Assembly: GCF_030694375.1 (NCBI RefSeq)
Contig: NZ_JAUXYL010000010.1
Coordinates: forward strand, 49,466-113,465
Length of the DNA stretch: 64,000 nt
Origin: Algoriphagus sp.
GTDB taxonomy: Bacteria > Bacteroidota > Bacteroidia > Cytophagales > Cyclobacteriaceae
Direction: 5' to 3'
The translations under genes were made by a program, and so were the position numbers. Every line of letters begins with the position of its first letter. Within the stretch, counting starts at the first letter, position 1. Below are positions 7,501 through 16,471 of this stretch, piece after piece. The notes under the pieces were generated by a model, which had not been told where the DNA came from, made no database searches, and saw nothing but the letters and a program-made list of their open reading frames with translations.

Positions 7501-9129
7501 ATGAAGTTTCTTCAGACTATATATCTTCTATTATTTCTTTCAGTCACCATCGCGAAAGCCCAGCAAAAATTCACCCGTGCCGACACTTTGCGTGGAAGTA
7601 TCACTCCTGAACGCGCATGGTGGGACCTGAATCATTATCATTTGGCAGTAGAGATTTTCCCAGAATCAAAATCCATAAAAGGCTCAAATACAATTCGATA
7701 CCGAGTCCTATCCGAACAGCAAGTTTTACAGATTGACCTTCAAGAGCCACTTAAGATTGCCTCCATTCTTCAAGAAGGAGAGAAGCTGGATTTCAAGCGA
7801 GAAGGTGCAGTGCACTGGGTAAGGTTGAAGAAAAAGCAGGTTCCCGGAAGCTTTGAAGAGCTGATCGTCAACTACGAGGGACAGCCCAAAGAAGCTATTC
7901 GACCGCCTTGGGATGGAGGGATCACTTGGCAAAAAGACAGCAATGGGAAGCATTTTATTGCTTCATCCAATCAAGGCATCGGTTCAAGCATTTGGTGGCC
8001 ACTCAAAGATCATCCGGCCGATGAAGTGGACAGCCTGATGATCAGCGTGACGGTACCGGAAGGATTGATGGACGTCTCGAATGGCAGATTGGTAGGTATC
8101 GATCTAGGTAAGGGAAAAAACACCTACCATTGGTCAGTCGTGAATCCAATCAATGACTACGGGGTAAATATCAACATTGGGGATTACGTGCATTTTGGAG
8201 AGAAGTATGCCGGAGAAAAAGGCACTTTGGACATGGATTATTTTGTGCTGCGCGAAAATCTGGAGAAAGCAAAAGTTCATTTTCAGGACGCAAGAAGAAT
8301 GATGGAGGCTTTTGAACATTGGTTTGGGCCGTATCCATTCTATGAAGATGGGTTCAAACTGGTCGATGCACCCTATTTGGGTATGGAGCATCAGAGTTCG
8401 GTGACCTATGGCAACGGCTATCAAATGGGCTATCGGGGCCGGGATTTGAGTGGCACGGGTTGGGGGCTGAAATTTGACTTTATCATCATCCATGAAGCTG
8501 GACATGAGTGGTTTGCCAATAATATTACCTACAAAGATGTGGCAGATATGTGGATCCACGAGAGTTTTACCAACTATTCGGAAAGCCTCTTTTTGGATTT
8601 TCACTATGGGAAAGAAGCGGGGCAGGAATATGTCCGCGGCACCCGAATGAATATTGCCAATGACCGTCCGATCATCGGAACTTACGGCCTCAATCAGCGG
8701 GGTTCGGGCGATATGTACTACAAAGGAGGAAACCTGCTCAATATGCTTCGGGAAATCCTCAACGATGACGAAAAGTGGAGACAGATCCTACGAGGCTTAA
8801 ATCAGGAGTTTTATCATCAGACCGTGACTACATTACAGGTAGAAAGCTTTATTTCACAGGCATTTGGGATGGATCTCAAACCCGTTTTTGACCAGTATTT
8901 AAGAGATGCCCGAGTTCCGATTCTGGAATATTATTACTCAGACAATCAGACCCTTTCTTACCGATGGATCTCCTGTTTACCCAATTTCACCATGCCTGTG
9001 GATGTGGAAATCGGAGGAAAAAAGCTGAGAATCCTGTCCAAAACTGCCTGGTCAGAATTGAAAGTACAGCATCAGGGTGAAGTAAAGGTGGATCCTGATT
9101 ATTATGTCGGTTTGATAAGAATGCGATAA
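7501..9129 (+). CDS. M1 family aminopeptidase, secreted
   Basis: Zinc aminopeptidase of 542 residues with a Sec signal peptide (1-20, cleaved after AKA). The zinc site HEAGH is at 331-335 with the third ligand Glu354 in WIHESFTNY, the spacing expected for gluzincins. The exopeptidase motif is GMEH at 294-297 in place of GAMEN. It lacks the long C-terminal helical domain of PepN, matching short periplasmic or outer-membrane M1 enzymes of Bacteroidota. A terminator-like hairpin at 9150 separates it from the M13 peptidase that follows. Confidence 0.9.
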   Translation: MKFLQTIYLLLFLSVTIAKAQQKFTRADTLRGSITPERAWWDLNHYHLAVEIFPESKSIKGSNTIRYRVLSEQQVLQIDLQEPLKIASILQEGEKLDFKREGAVHWVRLKKKQVPGSFEELIVNYEGQPKEAIRPPWDGGITWQKDSNGKHFIASSNQGIGSSIWWPLKDHPADEVDSLMISVTVPEGLMDVSNGRLVGIDLGKGKNTYHWSVVNPINDYGVNINIGDYVHFGEKYAGEKGTLDMDYFVLRENLEKAKVHFQDARRMMEAFEHWFGPYPFYEDGFKLVDAPYLGMEHQSSVTYGNGYQMGYRGRDLSGTGWGLKFDFIIIHEAGHEWFANNITYKDVADMWIHESFTNYSESLFLDFHYGKEAGQEYVRGTRMNIANDRPIIGTYGLNQRGSGDMYYKGGNLLNMLREILNDDEKWRQILRGLNQEFYHQTVTTLQVESFISQAFGMDLKPVFDQYLRDARVPILEYYYSDNQTLSYRWISCLPNFTMPVDVEIGGKKLRILSKTAWSELKVQHQGEVKVDPDYYVGLIRMR

Positions 9130-9149
9130 GCCATAAAAACAATTACATG

Positions 9150-9180
9150 GATGGGTAAAATCCCCATCTATTTTTCTTTT
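9150..9180 (+). terminator. Rho-independent terminator after the M1 peptidase
   Basis: Stem gatggg / cccatc (9150-9155 and 9163-9168) followed by the T-rich run tatttttctttt. Confidence 0.6.
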
Positions 9181-9204
9181 ATTTCCAACAAAAACTGACC
9201 TCCA

Positions 9205-11229
9205 ATGAATCATAAAACCCTCCTCGCTTTACTTGCTTTGGCAGCTTGCACTTCCAAATCTCCAACACCTGAGTCCGGAGAGCGCCTGTTTGTCGATGTT
9301 GCAGGAATTGATTCCAACATCAAGCCCGGCGACAACTTCTTCATGCACGTCAACGGCAAATGGTATGATACTGCCAGGATAGCCGACGATCAGGTAGGGG
9401 TGGGGTCTTATTCGTTCTTGAATATTCCGCAGCGGCAGCTTTTGGAAAACATACTCGAAGAAGTATCAGCACAAACTCATCCAAAAGGAAGTAACGAACA
9501 GAAAGTAGGGGACTTCTATGCCTCCGGCATGGCCACTGAAGTCATCAATGCGCGCGGATACGAGCCTGTTCAGCCGATTCTAAATGAGATCGATGGAATC
9601 AAGGATCTTACAGGAATGATGGCATTTGTCACTATGCAAATCAGCCGAGGCAATAATTCCATCATCGGAATGAACGTTTCACCCGATCAGGAAAACAGCA
9701 GCATCAATATCCTGCATTTCAGTCAGTCAGGCTTGGGCTTACCGGATCGAGATTACTATTTCAAAACTGACTCAGCCACTCTTGGAATTCAAAAAGCCTA
9801 TAAAACCTACATTGCCACACTTTTTGAACTGACAGGGTCAAATCAAGCAGATGCTCAAAAAAGTGCTGAGAAGGTATATGGAATAGAAAAGTCGCTGGCA
9901 GAATCCCATAAAACACGCATCGAGCGGAGAGTAGTCAAAGAGAATTACAATAAGATGGCTGTCGCTGAACTGGATTCAAAAATGCCGAATATCGGGATTG
10001 GTAAGATGCTAAATCAACTGAATCTCAAAGCAGATTCCGTTGATGTGCGCCAACCTGCCTACTACAGCAAACTGAATTCGATGCTGAATTCTGTCAACCT
10101 GGGCGATTGGAAAACTTATTTAAAAGCAAGTTCCTTAGTGACCTATGCGAGTGTCTTGAGCGAACCGTTCGAAGCGGCTAGCTTTGAGTATGAAAAAGTC
10201 CTACTAGGCCAATCCAAGCAACTGACCCGTGCGCAGCAAATGGTCAGCAAAGTAGACCGCCAATTGGGATTTGCTTTGGGTCAATTGTATGTCAAGCGGT
10301 ATTTCAATGAGGATGCCAAAAAGCGGATTTCGGAACTGGTGGACAACTTCCAAAAAGCCTTCGAAACCCGCATCAAACAGTTGGACTGGATGAGCGACAG
10401 CACCAAAATCAAGGCAATCGAGAAACTCTACGCCATCAAAAAGAAAGTGGGTTATCCCGATGTCTGGAGAACATACGAAGCGGTCACAATCAATCGGGAT
10501 ACCTATTTTGAAAATGTGGTCGCACTGATGGAAAACGACTATCAGTATCAAGCGGCAAAGCTCAACAAAGCGCCAAACAAAGACGAGTGGGGGACTACAC
10601 CTTCTACGGTGACGGCCTATTACAATCCTTCCCTGAATGAAATTGTCTTTCCTGCGGGAATCTTACAGTATCCATACTTTGATCTTTACGCTGACGATGC
10701 GATCAATTATGGAGGCATTGGCATGGTCATCGGACACGAACTGACGCATGCCTTTGATGATCAGGGTGCGCAATACGACAAAGATGGTAATGTCAAAAAT
10801 TGGTGGACAGACGCTGATTTTGCGAAGTTCAAAGCCAAAACACAACAATTGATCGAACGCTATGACACCTTCACCGTCTTGGACAGTGTTCCGGTAAAAG
10901 GCGCCATGACGATCGGTGAGAATACCGCAGACAATGGCGCGCTCTACATCGCCTATGAAGCCTTCAAACTCACCAAACAAGGACAGGATACCACCAAAAT
11001 CGACGGTTACACCCCGGATCAGCGCTTTTGCATTTCGATCGCACAAATCTGGCGAGTCAAAACCAGGGATGAGTTTATGCGCAACTATGTGAATACCAAT
11101 TCCCATTCACCAGCCACATGGCGAGTCAATGGCCCGCTGATGAACTTTGATTCATTTTATACCGCATTCAACGTGCGGCCTGGAGATAAAAATTACAAGG
11201 CAGAAGGGGATAGGATTAGGATTTGGTGA
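9205..11229 (+). CDS. M13 family metallopeptidase (neprilysin/PepO-like) lipoprotein
   Basis: Endopeptidase of 674 residues that cleaves oligopeptides. It begins with a lipoprotein signal (lipobox LAAC, Cys15), so it is probably anchored in the cell envelope. HELTH at 511-515 supplies two zinc ligands and ENTAD at 572-576 the third, the same spacing as in neprilysin. NAYYNP-type motif is seen as TAYYNPS, and the C-terminal CXXW-equivalent region is truncated to RIW at the end, as usual for the family. It follows an M1 aminopeptidase, so the pair could degrade peptides in the periplasm in turn. Confidence 0.92.
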   Translation: MNHKTLLALLALAACTSKSPTPESGERLFVDVAGIDSNIKPGDNFFMHVNGKWYDTARIADDQVGVGSYSFLNIPQRQLLENILEEVSAQTHPKGSNEQKVGDFYASGMATEVINARGYEPVQPILNEIDGIKDLTGMMAFVTMQISRGNNSIIGMNVSPDQENSSINILHFSQSGLGLPDRDYYFKTDSATLGIQKAYKTYIATLFELTGSNQADAQKSAEKVYGIEKSLAESHKTRIERRVVKENYNKMAVAELDSKMPNIGIGKMLNQLNLKADSVDVRQPAYYSKLNSMLNSVNLGDWKTYLKASSLVTYASVLSEPFEAASFEYEKVLLGQSKQLTRAQQMVSKVDRQLGFALGQLYVKRYFNEDAKKRISELVDNFQKAFETRIKQLDWMSDSTKIKAIEKLYAIKKKVGYPDVWRTYEAVTINRDTYFENVVALMENDYQYQAAKLNKAPNKDEWGTTPSTVTAYYNPSLNEIVFPAGILQYPYFDLYADDAINYGGIGMVIGHELTHAFDDQGAQYDKDGNVKNWWTDADFAKFKAKTQQLIERYDTFTVLDSVPVKGAMTIGENTADNGALYIAYEAFKLTKQGQDTTKIDGYTPDQRFCISIAQIWRVKTRDEFMRNYVNTNSHSPATWRVNGPLMNFDSFYTAFNVRPGDKNYKAEGDRIRIW

Positions 11230-11325
11230 TGTATGTTGAATGGTTGTAAAGTTGTAAGGTTGAAAGGTTCTAAGAACACTATTCTTCATATTTGATTAAG
11301 ACACGAAGAATTAAATTATAAAATA

Positions 11326-11343
11326 AGTACAGAATTACGTACA
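11326..11343. promoter_or_regulatory. Putative YefM-YoeB operator
   Basis: Two hexamers, AGTACA (11326-11331) and CGTACA (11338-11343), have centres exactly 12 bp apart, 43 bp before the antitoxin ATG. E. coli YefM-YoeB recognises two TGTACA-cored palindromes with that same spacing. An AT-rich region with a weak -7-like element follows. The match is to core motifs only. Confidence 0.55.
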
Positions 11344-11385
11344 TTTATTTGTAACTTTTTTGAAAAAATTAGGTTAAATAAAGCT

Positions 11386-11643
11386 ATGAAAACTTCGACA
11401 ATTACAGATTTTAGGACGAATATGAAAGAGCGGCTTCAGGAAATTGAAGAAGCCCAAGATATCCTGATTCTTTCGGGGCCTAAAAAGCGGGATTTCGTCG
11501 TGATGTCTTTGGATCAATTTAATTCAATGGAAGAAACTGTCCATTTGCTATCCACTCAAGCCAATACTCAAAGACTTCTGGAAAGTATCGCTCAGGATAA
11601 AGCAAGTGAAGCCCAGATCCGGGAAATAAAATTGGAGGAATAA
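11386..11643 (+). CDS. yefM: YefM-type antitoxin (Phd/YefM family)
   Basis: Antitoxin of 85 residues. The N-terminal half (ITDFRTNMKERLQEIEE...ILILSGPKKRDFVVMSLDQFNSMEET) has the DNA-binding Phd/YefM fold, and the C-terminal half (HLLSTQANTQRLLESI) is the YoeB-binding segment almost as in E. coli YefM. It should neutralise the following toxin and repress its own operon through the upstream GTAC-cored repeats. The antitoxin stop (TAA, 11641-11643) is followed directly by the toxin ATG. Confidence 0.92.
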   Translation: MKTSTITDFRTNMKERLQEIEEAQDILILSGPKKRDFVVMSLDQFNSMEETVHLLSTQANTQRLLESIAQDKASEAQIREIKLEE

Positions 11644-11910
11644 ATGCAAGTCGCATTTACAGACCACGCTTGGGAAGAGTATTTGTATTGGCAAGAGCAG
11701 GATGCCGATGTCCTTGAAAAAATCAATGAGCTGATCAAGGAAATCAAACGAACTCCTTTCAAAGGAAAAGGCAAGCCCGAACCACTCAAAGGAAATTTAG
11801 CCGGATATTGGTCCAGGAGAATAACGGGGGAGCATCGATTGGTTTATCGGGTTCAAGGCGCTGGAGAAGATCAAGTTCTCAGGATTGTGCAGGCGAGGTT
11901 TCATTATTGA
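11644..11910 (+). CDS. yoeB: YoeB-type mRNA interferase toxin
   Basis: RelE-superfamily toxin of 88 residues that cleaves mRNA at the ribosomal A site. The residues that matter in E. coli YoeB are present: Glu46 in GKPEPLKG, Arg65 in EHRLVY, and the terminal His87-Tyr88. The toxin therefore looks intact. It starts directly after the antitoxin stop, as expected for a coupled module. Size, order and family signatures make this a confident call. Confidence 0.93.
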   Translation: MQVAFTDHAWEEYLYWQEQDADVLEKINELIKEIKRTPFKGKGKPEPLKGNLAGYWSRRITGEHRLVYRVQGAGEDQVLRIVQARFHY

Positions 11911-12027
11911 AAACCGGTTTGAAGGTTTTAAACTTCTGTTGGAATTTCTATAGGAGCCTCCAAATACCAGCGAGTTAGGATTTGTAAATAGTGTTTTAAA
12001 AAATGGAAATCCAATAATTTGGTTATT

Positions 12028-12231
12028 GTGAAGAAACCTACAAAAAGTAGAAAATATAAACCATTGATTCGACCGACTACTTTTCAAATGTCCGTGAATG
12101 AATTACGTCTAAACAAAGCAGAAATTTACAATCGGATGGAGCTTCAGGCAAATGAGCTTGAGACGATTGAATTTTACAAGAAGGCTGAAAATGACCTTTC
12201 TAAATTGGATTTAGAAATCATGGAAGGATGA
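12028..12231 (+). CDS. Small hypothetical protein downstream of yoeB
   Basis: A frame of 67 codons from GTG 12028 (TTG 12019 is an alternative). The product is charged and helical, with the segment MSVNELRLNKAEIYNR followed by a likely amphipathic helix ending EIMEG. No family is recognised. It lies 117 bp after the toxin and before a terminator, so it could be a third gene of the same transcript or a decayed remnant. Weak start codons and lack of homology keep confidence low. Confidence 0.35.
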   Translation: MKKPTKSRKYKPLIRPTTFQMSVNELRLNKAEIYNRMELQANELETIEFYKKAENDLSKLDLEIMEG

Positions 12232-12301
12232 TACGTTGGACAAAGGCTGGGATTTAGGAATAGATCTTAATGTTGTATAATTTATATTATGTTAAATAGA
12301 A

Positions 12302-12331
12302 AATCCCGATCTCCATTCGGGATTCTTTTTT
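12302..12331 (+). terminator. Rho-independent terminator after the toxin-antitoxin region
   Basis: Stem aatcccga / tcgggatt (12302-12309 and 12317-12324) followed by ctttttt. Confidence 0.8.
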
Positions 12332-12375
12332 ATCTTTCCTGCACTATTCCAGCCCTAACCTCTACTTTGCCTTAA

Positions 12376-13842
12376 ATGACAAATTGGCTTCCCCGATTCG
12401 GCTTATATTTCGGTCCGATTTCCTTTCTGTTGATTTATTTTTTTGTACAGTCTGCAGGATTGAATCCTGCAGCGCAGGCTATGCTGGGTTTGGCCTGCTG
12501 GATGGCAATCTGGTGGATCACCGAAGCCATACCCATTGCTGCCACCGCAATTCTGCCTTTGATCCTGATGCCGCTGCTTGGAATTCTGAATATCGAATCC
12601 ATCTCGGATAATTACATGCACCCTACAGTACTCCTATATATGGGAGGATTTCTGTTGGCTACAGGAATTGAAAAATGGAATCTTCATCGCCGGATTGCGC
12701 TGAACATCATCAACCTGATGGGAACAGATTTACGACGGATTGTACTTGGGTTTATTCTTGCCACAGGATTTCTATCCATGTGGATTTCCAATTCTGCCAC
12801 TGCCCTCATGATGTTACCGATTGGTTTGGCTGTAGTCAATCAGTTTAAAACCCAGCTGGGACCCGAAAATGAAGGAATTGCTTCCAGTCTCGGAAAGAAT
12901 ATCATGCTGGGAATTGCGTATTCGGCATCGATTGGTGGAATGGCGACTTTGATCGGAACCCCTACCAATGCCATTATGGCTGCGGTAATTAAAGAACTTT
13001 ACAACTATTCCATTGGGTTTAATGAATGGATGCTTTTTGGTTTTCCATTTGCAGCTTTCCTTTTAATTAATTGCTGGTTGTATTTGGTCAAAACAGCCAA
13101 TCCCCTACCTAAAAAACTAAATCTTGACGACATCAAATCCGTAATTGCCAATCAACTAAAGGCCTTGGGAAAAATGAGTTTTGAAGAAAAAGTGGTCTTG
13201 ATTGTCTTTGGATTGGTTTGTTTTTCCTGGATAACGCGAAGTTTTATTTTGGCCAAAATTTTCCCTCAAATCGATGATACAATCATTGTCTTGATCGGTG
13301 TGGTGTTACTTTTTATCCTTCCCTCCGCTCAGAAAAATGTTCGGATTCTGGACTGGAAAACTGCCGAGAAGATCCCCTGGGGGGTTTTGATTCTTTTTGG
13401 TGGTGGTTTGGCTTTAGCCGAAGGCTTCAAAGAAACAGGCTTGGCTGAATGGATTGGCGGAGGTTTTACCACCATTGACGGAATTGGTTTTATCGTATTG
13501 CTACTTATAGTTGTCGCCTCGGTCAATTTCCTCACTGAGGTCACTTCTAATGTCGCTACTGCTTCGATGCTGCTTCCAATATTGGCTTCTGTTGCGCTCA
13601 AGCTTGATTTGCATCCTTTTGGACTGATGGTTGGGGCCACTTTGGCTGCAAGTTGCGCATTTATGCTTCCGGTGGCCACCCCTCCCAATGCTGTGGTTTT
13701 CGGTTCGGGTTACCTTCAGATGAAGGATATGGTCAAAGCTGGATTCCGTCTCAATTTGGTGTCCATCGTGGTCATCACGCTTATGGTCTACTTTATCCTT
13801 CCGTTGTTGTGGGGAATTGACCTGGAGCACTATCCATTTTGA
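12376..13842 (+). CDS. DASS (SLC13) family sodium-coupled anion symporter
   Basis: Inner-membrane importer of 488 residues for di- or tricarboxylates, sulfate or phosphate. The two re-entrant-loop signatures are SNSAT (138-142) and TSNVAT (390-395), each followed by a Pro-containing loop (GTPTNAI at 194-200 and ATPPNAV at 434-440). This is the inverted-repeat layout seen in VcINDY. The Na+ sites are therefore intact, but the substrate cannot be told from sequence alone. It lies between a terminator and a repeat region, so it is probably transcribed singly. Confidence 0.9.
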   Translation: MTNWLPRFGLYFGPISFLLIYFFVQSAGLNPAAQAMLGLACWMAIWWITEAIPIAATAILPLILMPLLGILNIESISDNYMHPTVLLYMGGFLLATGIEKWNLHRRIALNIINLMGTDLRRIVLGFILATGFLSMWISNSATALMMLPIGLAVVNQFKTQLGPENEGIASSLGKNIMLGIAYSASIGGMATLIGTPTNAIMAAVIKELYNYSIGFNEWMLFGFPFAAFLLINCWLYLVKTANPLPKKLNLDDIKSVIANQLKALGKMSFEEKVVLIVFGLVCFSWITRSFILAKIFPQIDDTIIVLIGVVLLFILPSAQKNVRILDWKTAEKIPWGVLILFGGGLALAEGFKETGLAEWIGGGFTTIDGIGFIVLLLIVVASVNFLTEVTSNVATASMLLPILASVALKLDLHPFGLMVGATLAASCAFMLPVATPPNAVVFGSGYLQMKDMVKAGFRLNLVSIVVITLMVYFILPLLWGIDLEHYPF

Positions 13843-14149
13843 TTTCTGATTTCGGATATGTGATTTCGGATTTTTTCTTCAAATATGGGTACTAAAATAT
13901 TTTTAGTTTCCGGAGATAATAATCCTAAATATTGATTCACCTGAGCATTTCGGTGTGTCAGGTTGAGCGGAGTCGAAACCGGACTTCGACTCCGCTAAGT
14001 CTGACACAACCACCTGCCAGTTTGATCGAAGATACCTGGTACCCAAAATTTCAAATCTCAAATTTCAAATTCCCTTTCATTTCCACCCCTCAAACCTCTC
14101 CTTTCGTCCCATTTTTTTGCCTGTATTTGGCTGGGTAAGTATTCTTGTG
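13843..14149. other. Intergenic stretch with direct repeats and a long hairpin
   Basis: It begins with direct repeats of tgatttcggat (about 13849-13872), then has the agcggagtcga hairpin at 13955-14007. A low-complexity stretch rich in caaatttcaaat and C/T runs follows. No gene of its own is seen apart from the small gene that starts at 14150. Confidence 0.55.
13955..14007. repeat. AGCGGAGTCGA hairpin repeat, copy 1
   Basis: The arms gtgtcaggttgagcggagtc (13955-13974) and gactccgctaagtctgacac (13988-14007) form an imperfect long stem. A relative with the same agcggagtcga/tcgactccgct core lies at 21871-21917. Confidence 0.75.
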
Positions 14150-14344
14150 ATGTCAATTGACGAAACGAAAACTAAACCAACTTTGAAAACCCCAAAGCTA
14201 AAAGTGGAACGCAAAACTGTCTTTTATCTGCTGATCGCTGCGGGGCTTTTCTATAATCTGTTTTTGGCTTTTTCGGATCCGGAGCCTCATGAACAGCGGC
14301 AATTGACCAAACATGAAATTTCCAACTCACCCAATCTTAAATAA
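14150..14344 (+). CDS. Small membrane protein upstream of a LytS kinase
   Basis: Predicted protein of 64 residues with a basic, Lys/Thr-rich N-terminus, one transmembrane segment (TVFYLLIAAGLFYNLFLAF) and an acidic/polar tail. No family is recognised. The ATG at 14150 is preferred over an upstream TTG at 14117. It ends 17 bp before the sensor kinase, so it is probably in the same transcript and could be an accessory to the kinase, but that is inference from position. Confidence 0.55.
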   Translation: MSIDETKTKPTLKTPKLKVERKTVFYLLIAAGLFYNLFLAFSDPEPHEQRQLTKHEISNSPNLK

Positions 14345-14361
14345 TCTTTATTTTACCAGCT

Positions 14362-15783
14362 ATGCAGTCCAAAAGCTTAGATTTCCGACAGGTCGAATGG
14401 TGGATCGTCACCACAGCGGTTTTGACCGCCTTTCTTTTTGTCCTCTTTGGTTACCGTCCTCAATTCTACAATGATTCCGGAATGGCTATTTTCCAATTTG
14501 CCAGCAGGCTGCTGATTTTGGCTGCACTCTATTCCGCTTTCCATTTGATTCACATGGTCCTGATTCCAAAGTATCAAACAGATTCCAACAAGTGGCCATC
14601 CGTGGTCTGGATTGCACTGACCGGACTTGTTGCATTTGGTATTTGTGCGATTTTTGGATACACGTCCAAATTGGTCAAGACACCCTTCCCCACCTACTTT
14701 CTTGGAATAGTGGTGCTTTATGTCTGCTACCTGATCGGCTCCAAACTTTTCAGTCAGGTGCTGACTCCTCCCAAAATCCGCGATTTTCAGATTTACAATA
14801 TCTCCCGTCTAATTTTGGGCTATCTGTTTACATTGCTTTTTCTGATTCAGCTCGATGTCATTTCCAGCGAAGGTCCTTCCATCATCTTTGGTGTCTTCAT
14901 TCCGGTGATTTTCATTGCCAGTCTTTACAATTTCTTTCTGGTGTATGGAAAAAAGAAAACAGGCCAAATCAAGCAATCCAGGTGGTATAATTGGGGTTTG
15001 ATGGCCATCATTTTAATTGGTGCTCTCATTATATCGGTAGAGAGTAATCATGAGGAAATATTTGTAATTGGCGGCTTGGGAACTGTAGCTTTCATCCAAT
15101 TGATCTTTTTTCCTTTGACTTCCCTCCTTTTCAAAAAGTACGACTCATACATTGGTCAAATCTCCACCCTTTCTTACCAAGTCAATCAGGGTGAAGCAGG
15201 AATGGATTTCCTCCGCTCCCAAATCAACCCTCACTTTCTCTTTAATGCACTGAACACGCTCTATGCGAGCTCTTTGATGGAAAATGCGGAGAAAACATCC
15301 GATGGCATTCAGAAACTCGGTGATATGATGCGTTTCATGCTCCATGAGAACCAACTCCCCCGCATTCCGCTCTCCAGAGAAATCAACTACCTTAGAAACT
15401 ACCTCGACCTGCAGATGCTTCGCTTTGGGGCTCAGGACAATTTGGATATCGATATCCAGATCAATGAAAATCAATGTGCCGGAGACATCGCTCCGATGCT
15501 GTTGATTCCGTTTGTCGAAAATGCCTTCAAACACGGCATATCTGCCAAAGAAAAATCCTGGATCAAGCTTAACTTGAGGTGCATTGCAGGGTCTGTTCAT
15601 TTGGACTTGGTCAACAGTACTCATCCCGAGAAACCGGCCTCAGAAAAATCCCGTGAAGAATCCGGAATCGGACTTGAAAATGTGAAAAGCAGGCTTCAAT
15701 TGGTCTATCCAAATCGACATAACTTGAATATAATTTCCAACGATACCGACTTCTTTGTCCACCTTTCCATTCAATTGAATTAA
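14362..15783 (+). CDS. LytS/YehU-type sensor histidine kinase
   Basis: Membrane sensor kinase of 473 residues. The first 255 residues form about eight hydrophobic helices with no recognised extracellular sensor. The His_kinase domain begins with FLRSQINPHFLFNALNTL, with phospho-acceptor His291, and the ATP-binding N-box is LIPFVENAFKHG with Asn387, followed by GIGLENVKSRL. It should phosphorylate the LytTR regulator encoded 3 bp downstream. The signal is unknown. Confidence 0.9.
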   Translation: MQSKSLDFRQVEWWIVTTAVLTAFLFVLFGYRPQFYNDSGMAIFQFASRLLILAALYSAFHLIHMVLIPKYQTDSNKWPSVVWIALTGLVAFGICAIFGYTSKLVKTPFPTYFLGIVVLYVCYLIGSKLFSQVLTPPKIRDFQIYNISRLILGYLFTLLFLIQLDVISSEGPSIIFGVFIPVIFIASLYNFFLVYGKKKTGQIKQSRWYNWGLMAIILIGALIISVESNHEEIFVIGGLGTVAFIQLIFFPLTSLLFKKYDSYIGQISTLSYQVNQGEAGMDFLRSQINPHFLFNALNTLYASSLMENAEKTSDGIQKLGDMMRFMLHENQLPRIPLSREINYLRNYLDLQMLRFGAQDNLDIDIQINENQCAGDIAPMLLIPFVENAFKHGISAKEKSWIKLNLRCIAGSVHLDLVNSTHPEKPASEKSREESGIGLENVKSRLQLVYPNRHNLNIISNDTDFFVHLSIQLN

Positions 15784-15786
15784 CAC

Positions 15787-16464
15787 ATGATATCGGCAAT
15801 CGCCATCGACGATGAATCCTACGCTTTGGAAGTGATCAAATCGCACGCTTCCAAAGTGCCTTTTCTGGAGCTCAAAGCCACATTTACCAATCCGGTTCAG
15901 GGACTTGAGTATCTGAAAAACGAGTCCATTCAACTGGTATTTCTTGATATCAATATGCCGGACATCTCAGGAATTGACTTGGCGGTTCTCCTTCCAAAAG
16001 AAACCGTGGTGATTTTTACAACCGCTTATTCAGATTATGCGGTAAAAGGCTTCGAGCTTGATGCCCTGGACTATTTGTTAAAGCCTTTTAATCTCAGTCG
16101 TTTTCTGAAAGCCTGCCAAAAAGCCCAGGAATGGATCGAACTTCATCCGAAAAATGAACCCTCCTTCCTTTTTGTCAAAACCAGCGATGGTCAGATTCGA
16201 GTCGATTTTTCGGATTTACTGTATTGCGAGGCTCAGGGAAATTACGTGACCTTTCAGCTGTTAGACCAAAAGATTATGAGCCGGATGACACTTTCTGAAA
16301 CGGAAAAACTTTTGCCGGTATCCTTTATCCGAACTCATAGATCGTTTTTGGCCAATAAAAATCAGATCACTAAAGTCGAAAAACATCAACTTCATCTGAA
16401 TGGATTTGTGGTTCCGATAAGTTCGTCCTACATCGATCAGGTTTTGGAACTATTAAAAACCTGA
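15787..16464 (+). CDS. LytTR family response regulator
   Basis: DNA-binding response regulator of 225 residues. The receiver domain (1-115) has the acidic pair Asp8-Asp9, phospho-acceptor Asp54 in FLDINMPD and the conserved Thr-Thr and Lys (LLKPF). The LytTR domain covers about residues 125-225 (FVKTSDGQIRVDFSDLLYCEAQGNYV pattern, then RTHRSFLANK). It forms a two-component system with the upstream kinase. Its stop is 7 bp from the convergent AraC gene. Confidence 0.92.
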   Translation: MISAIAIDDESYALEVIKSHASKVPFLELKATFTNPVQGLEYLKNESIQLVFLDINMPDISGIDLAVLLPKETVVIFTTAYSDYAVKGFELDALDYLLKPFNLSRFLKACQKAQEWIELHPKNEPSFLFVKTSDGQIRVDFSDLLYCEAQGNYVTFQLLDQKIMSRMTLSETEKLLPVSFIRTHRSFLANKNQITKVEKHQLHLNGFVVPISSSYIDQVLELLKT

Positions 16465-16471
16465 ATTGATC

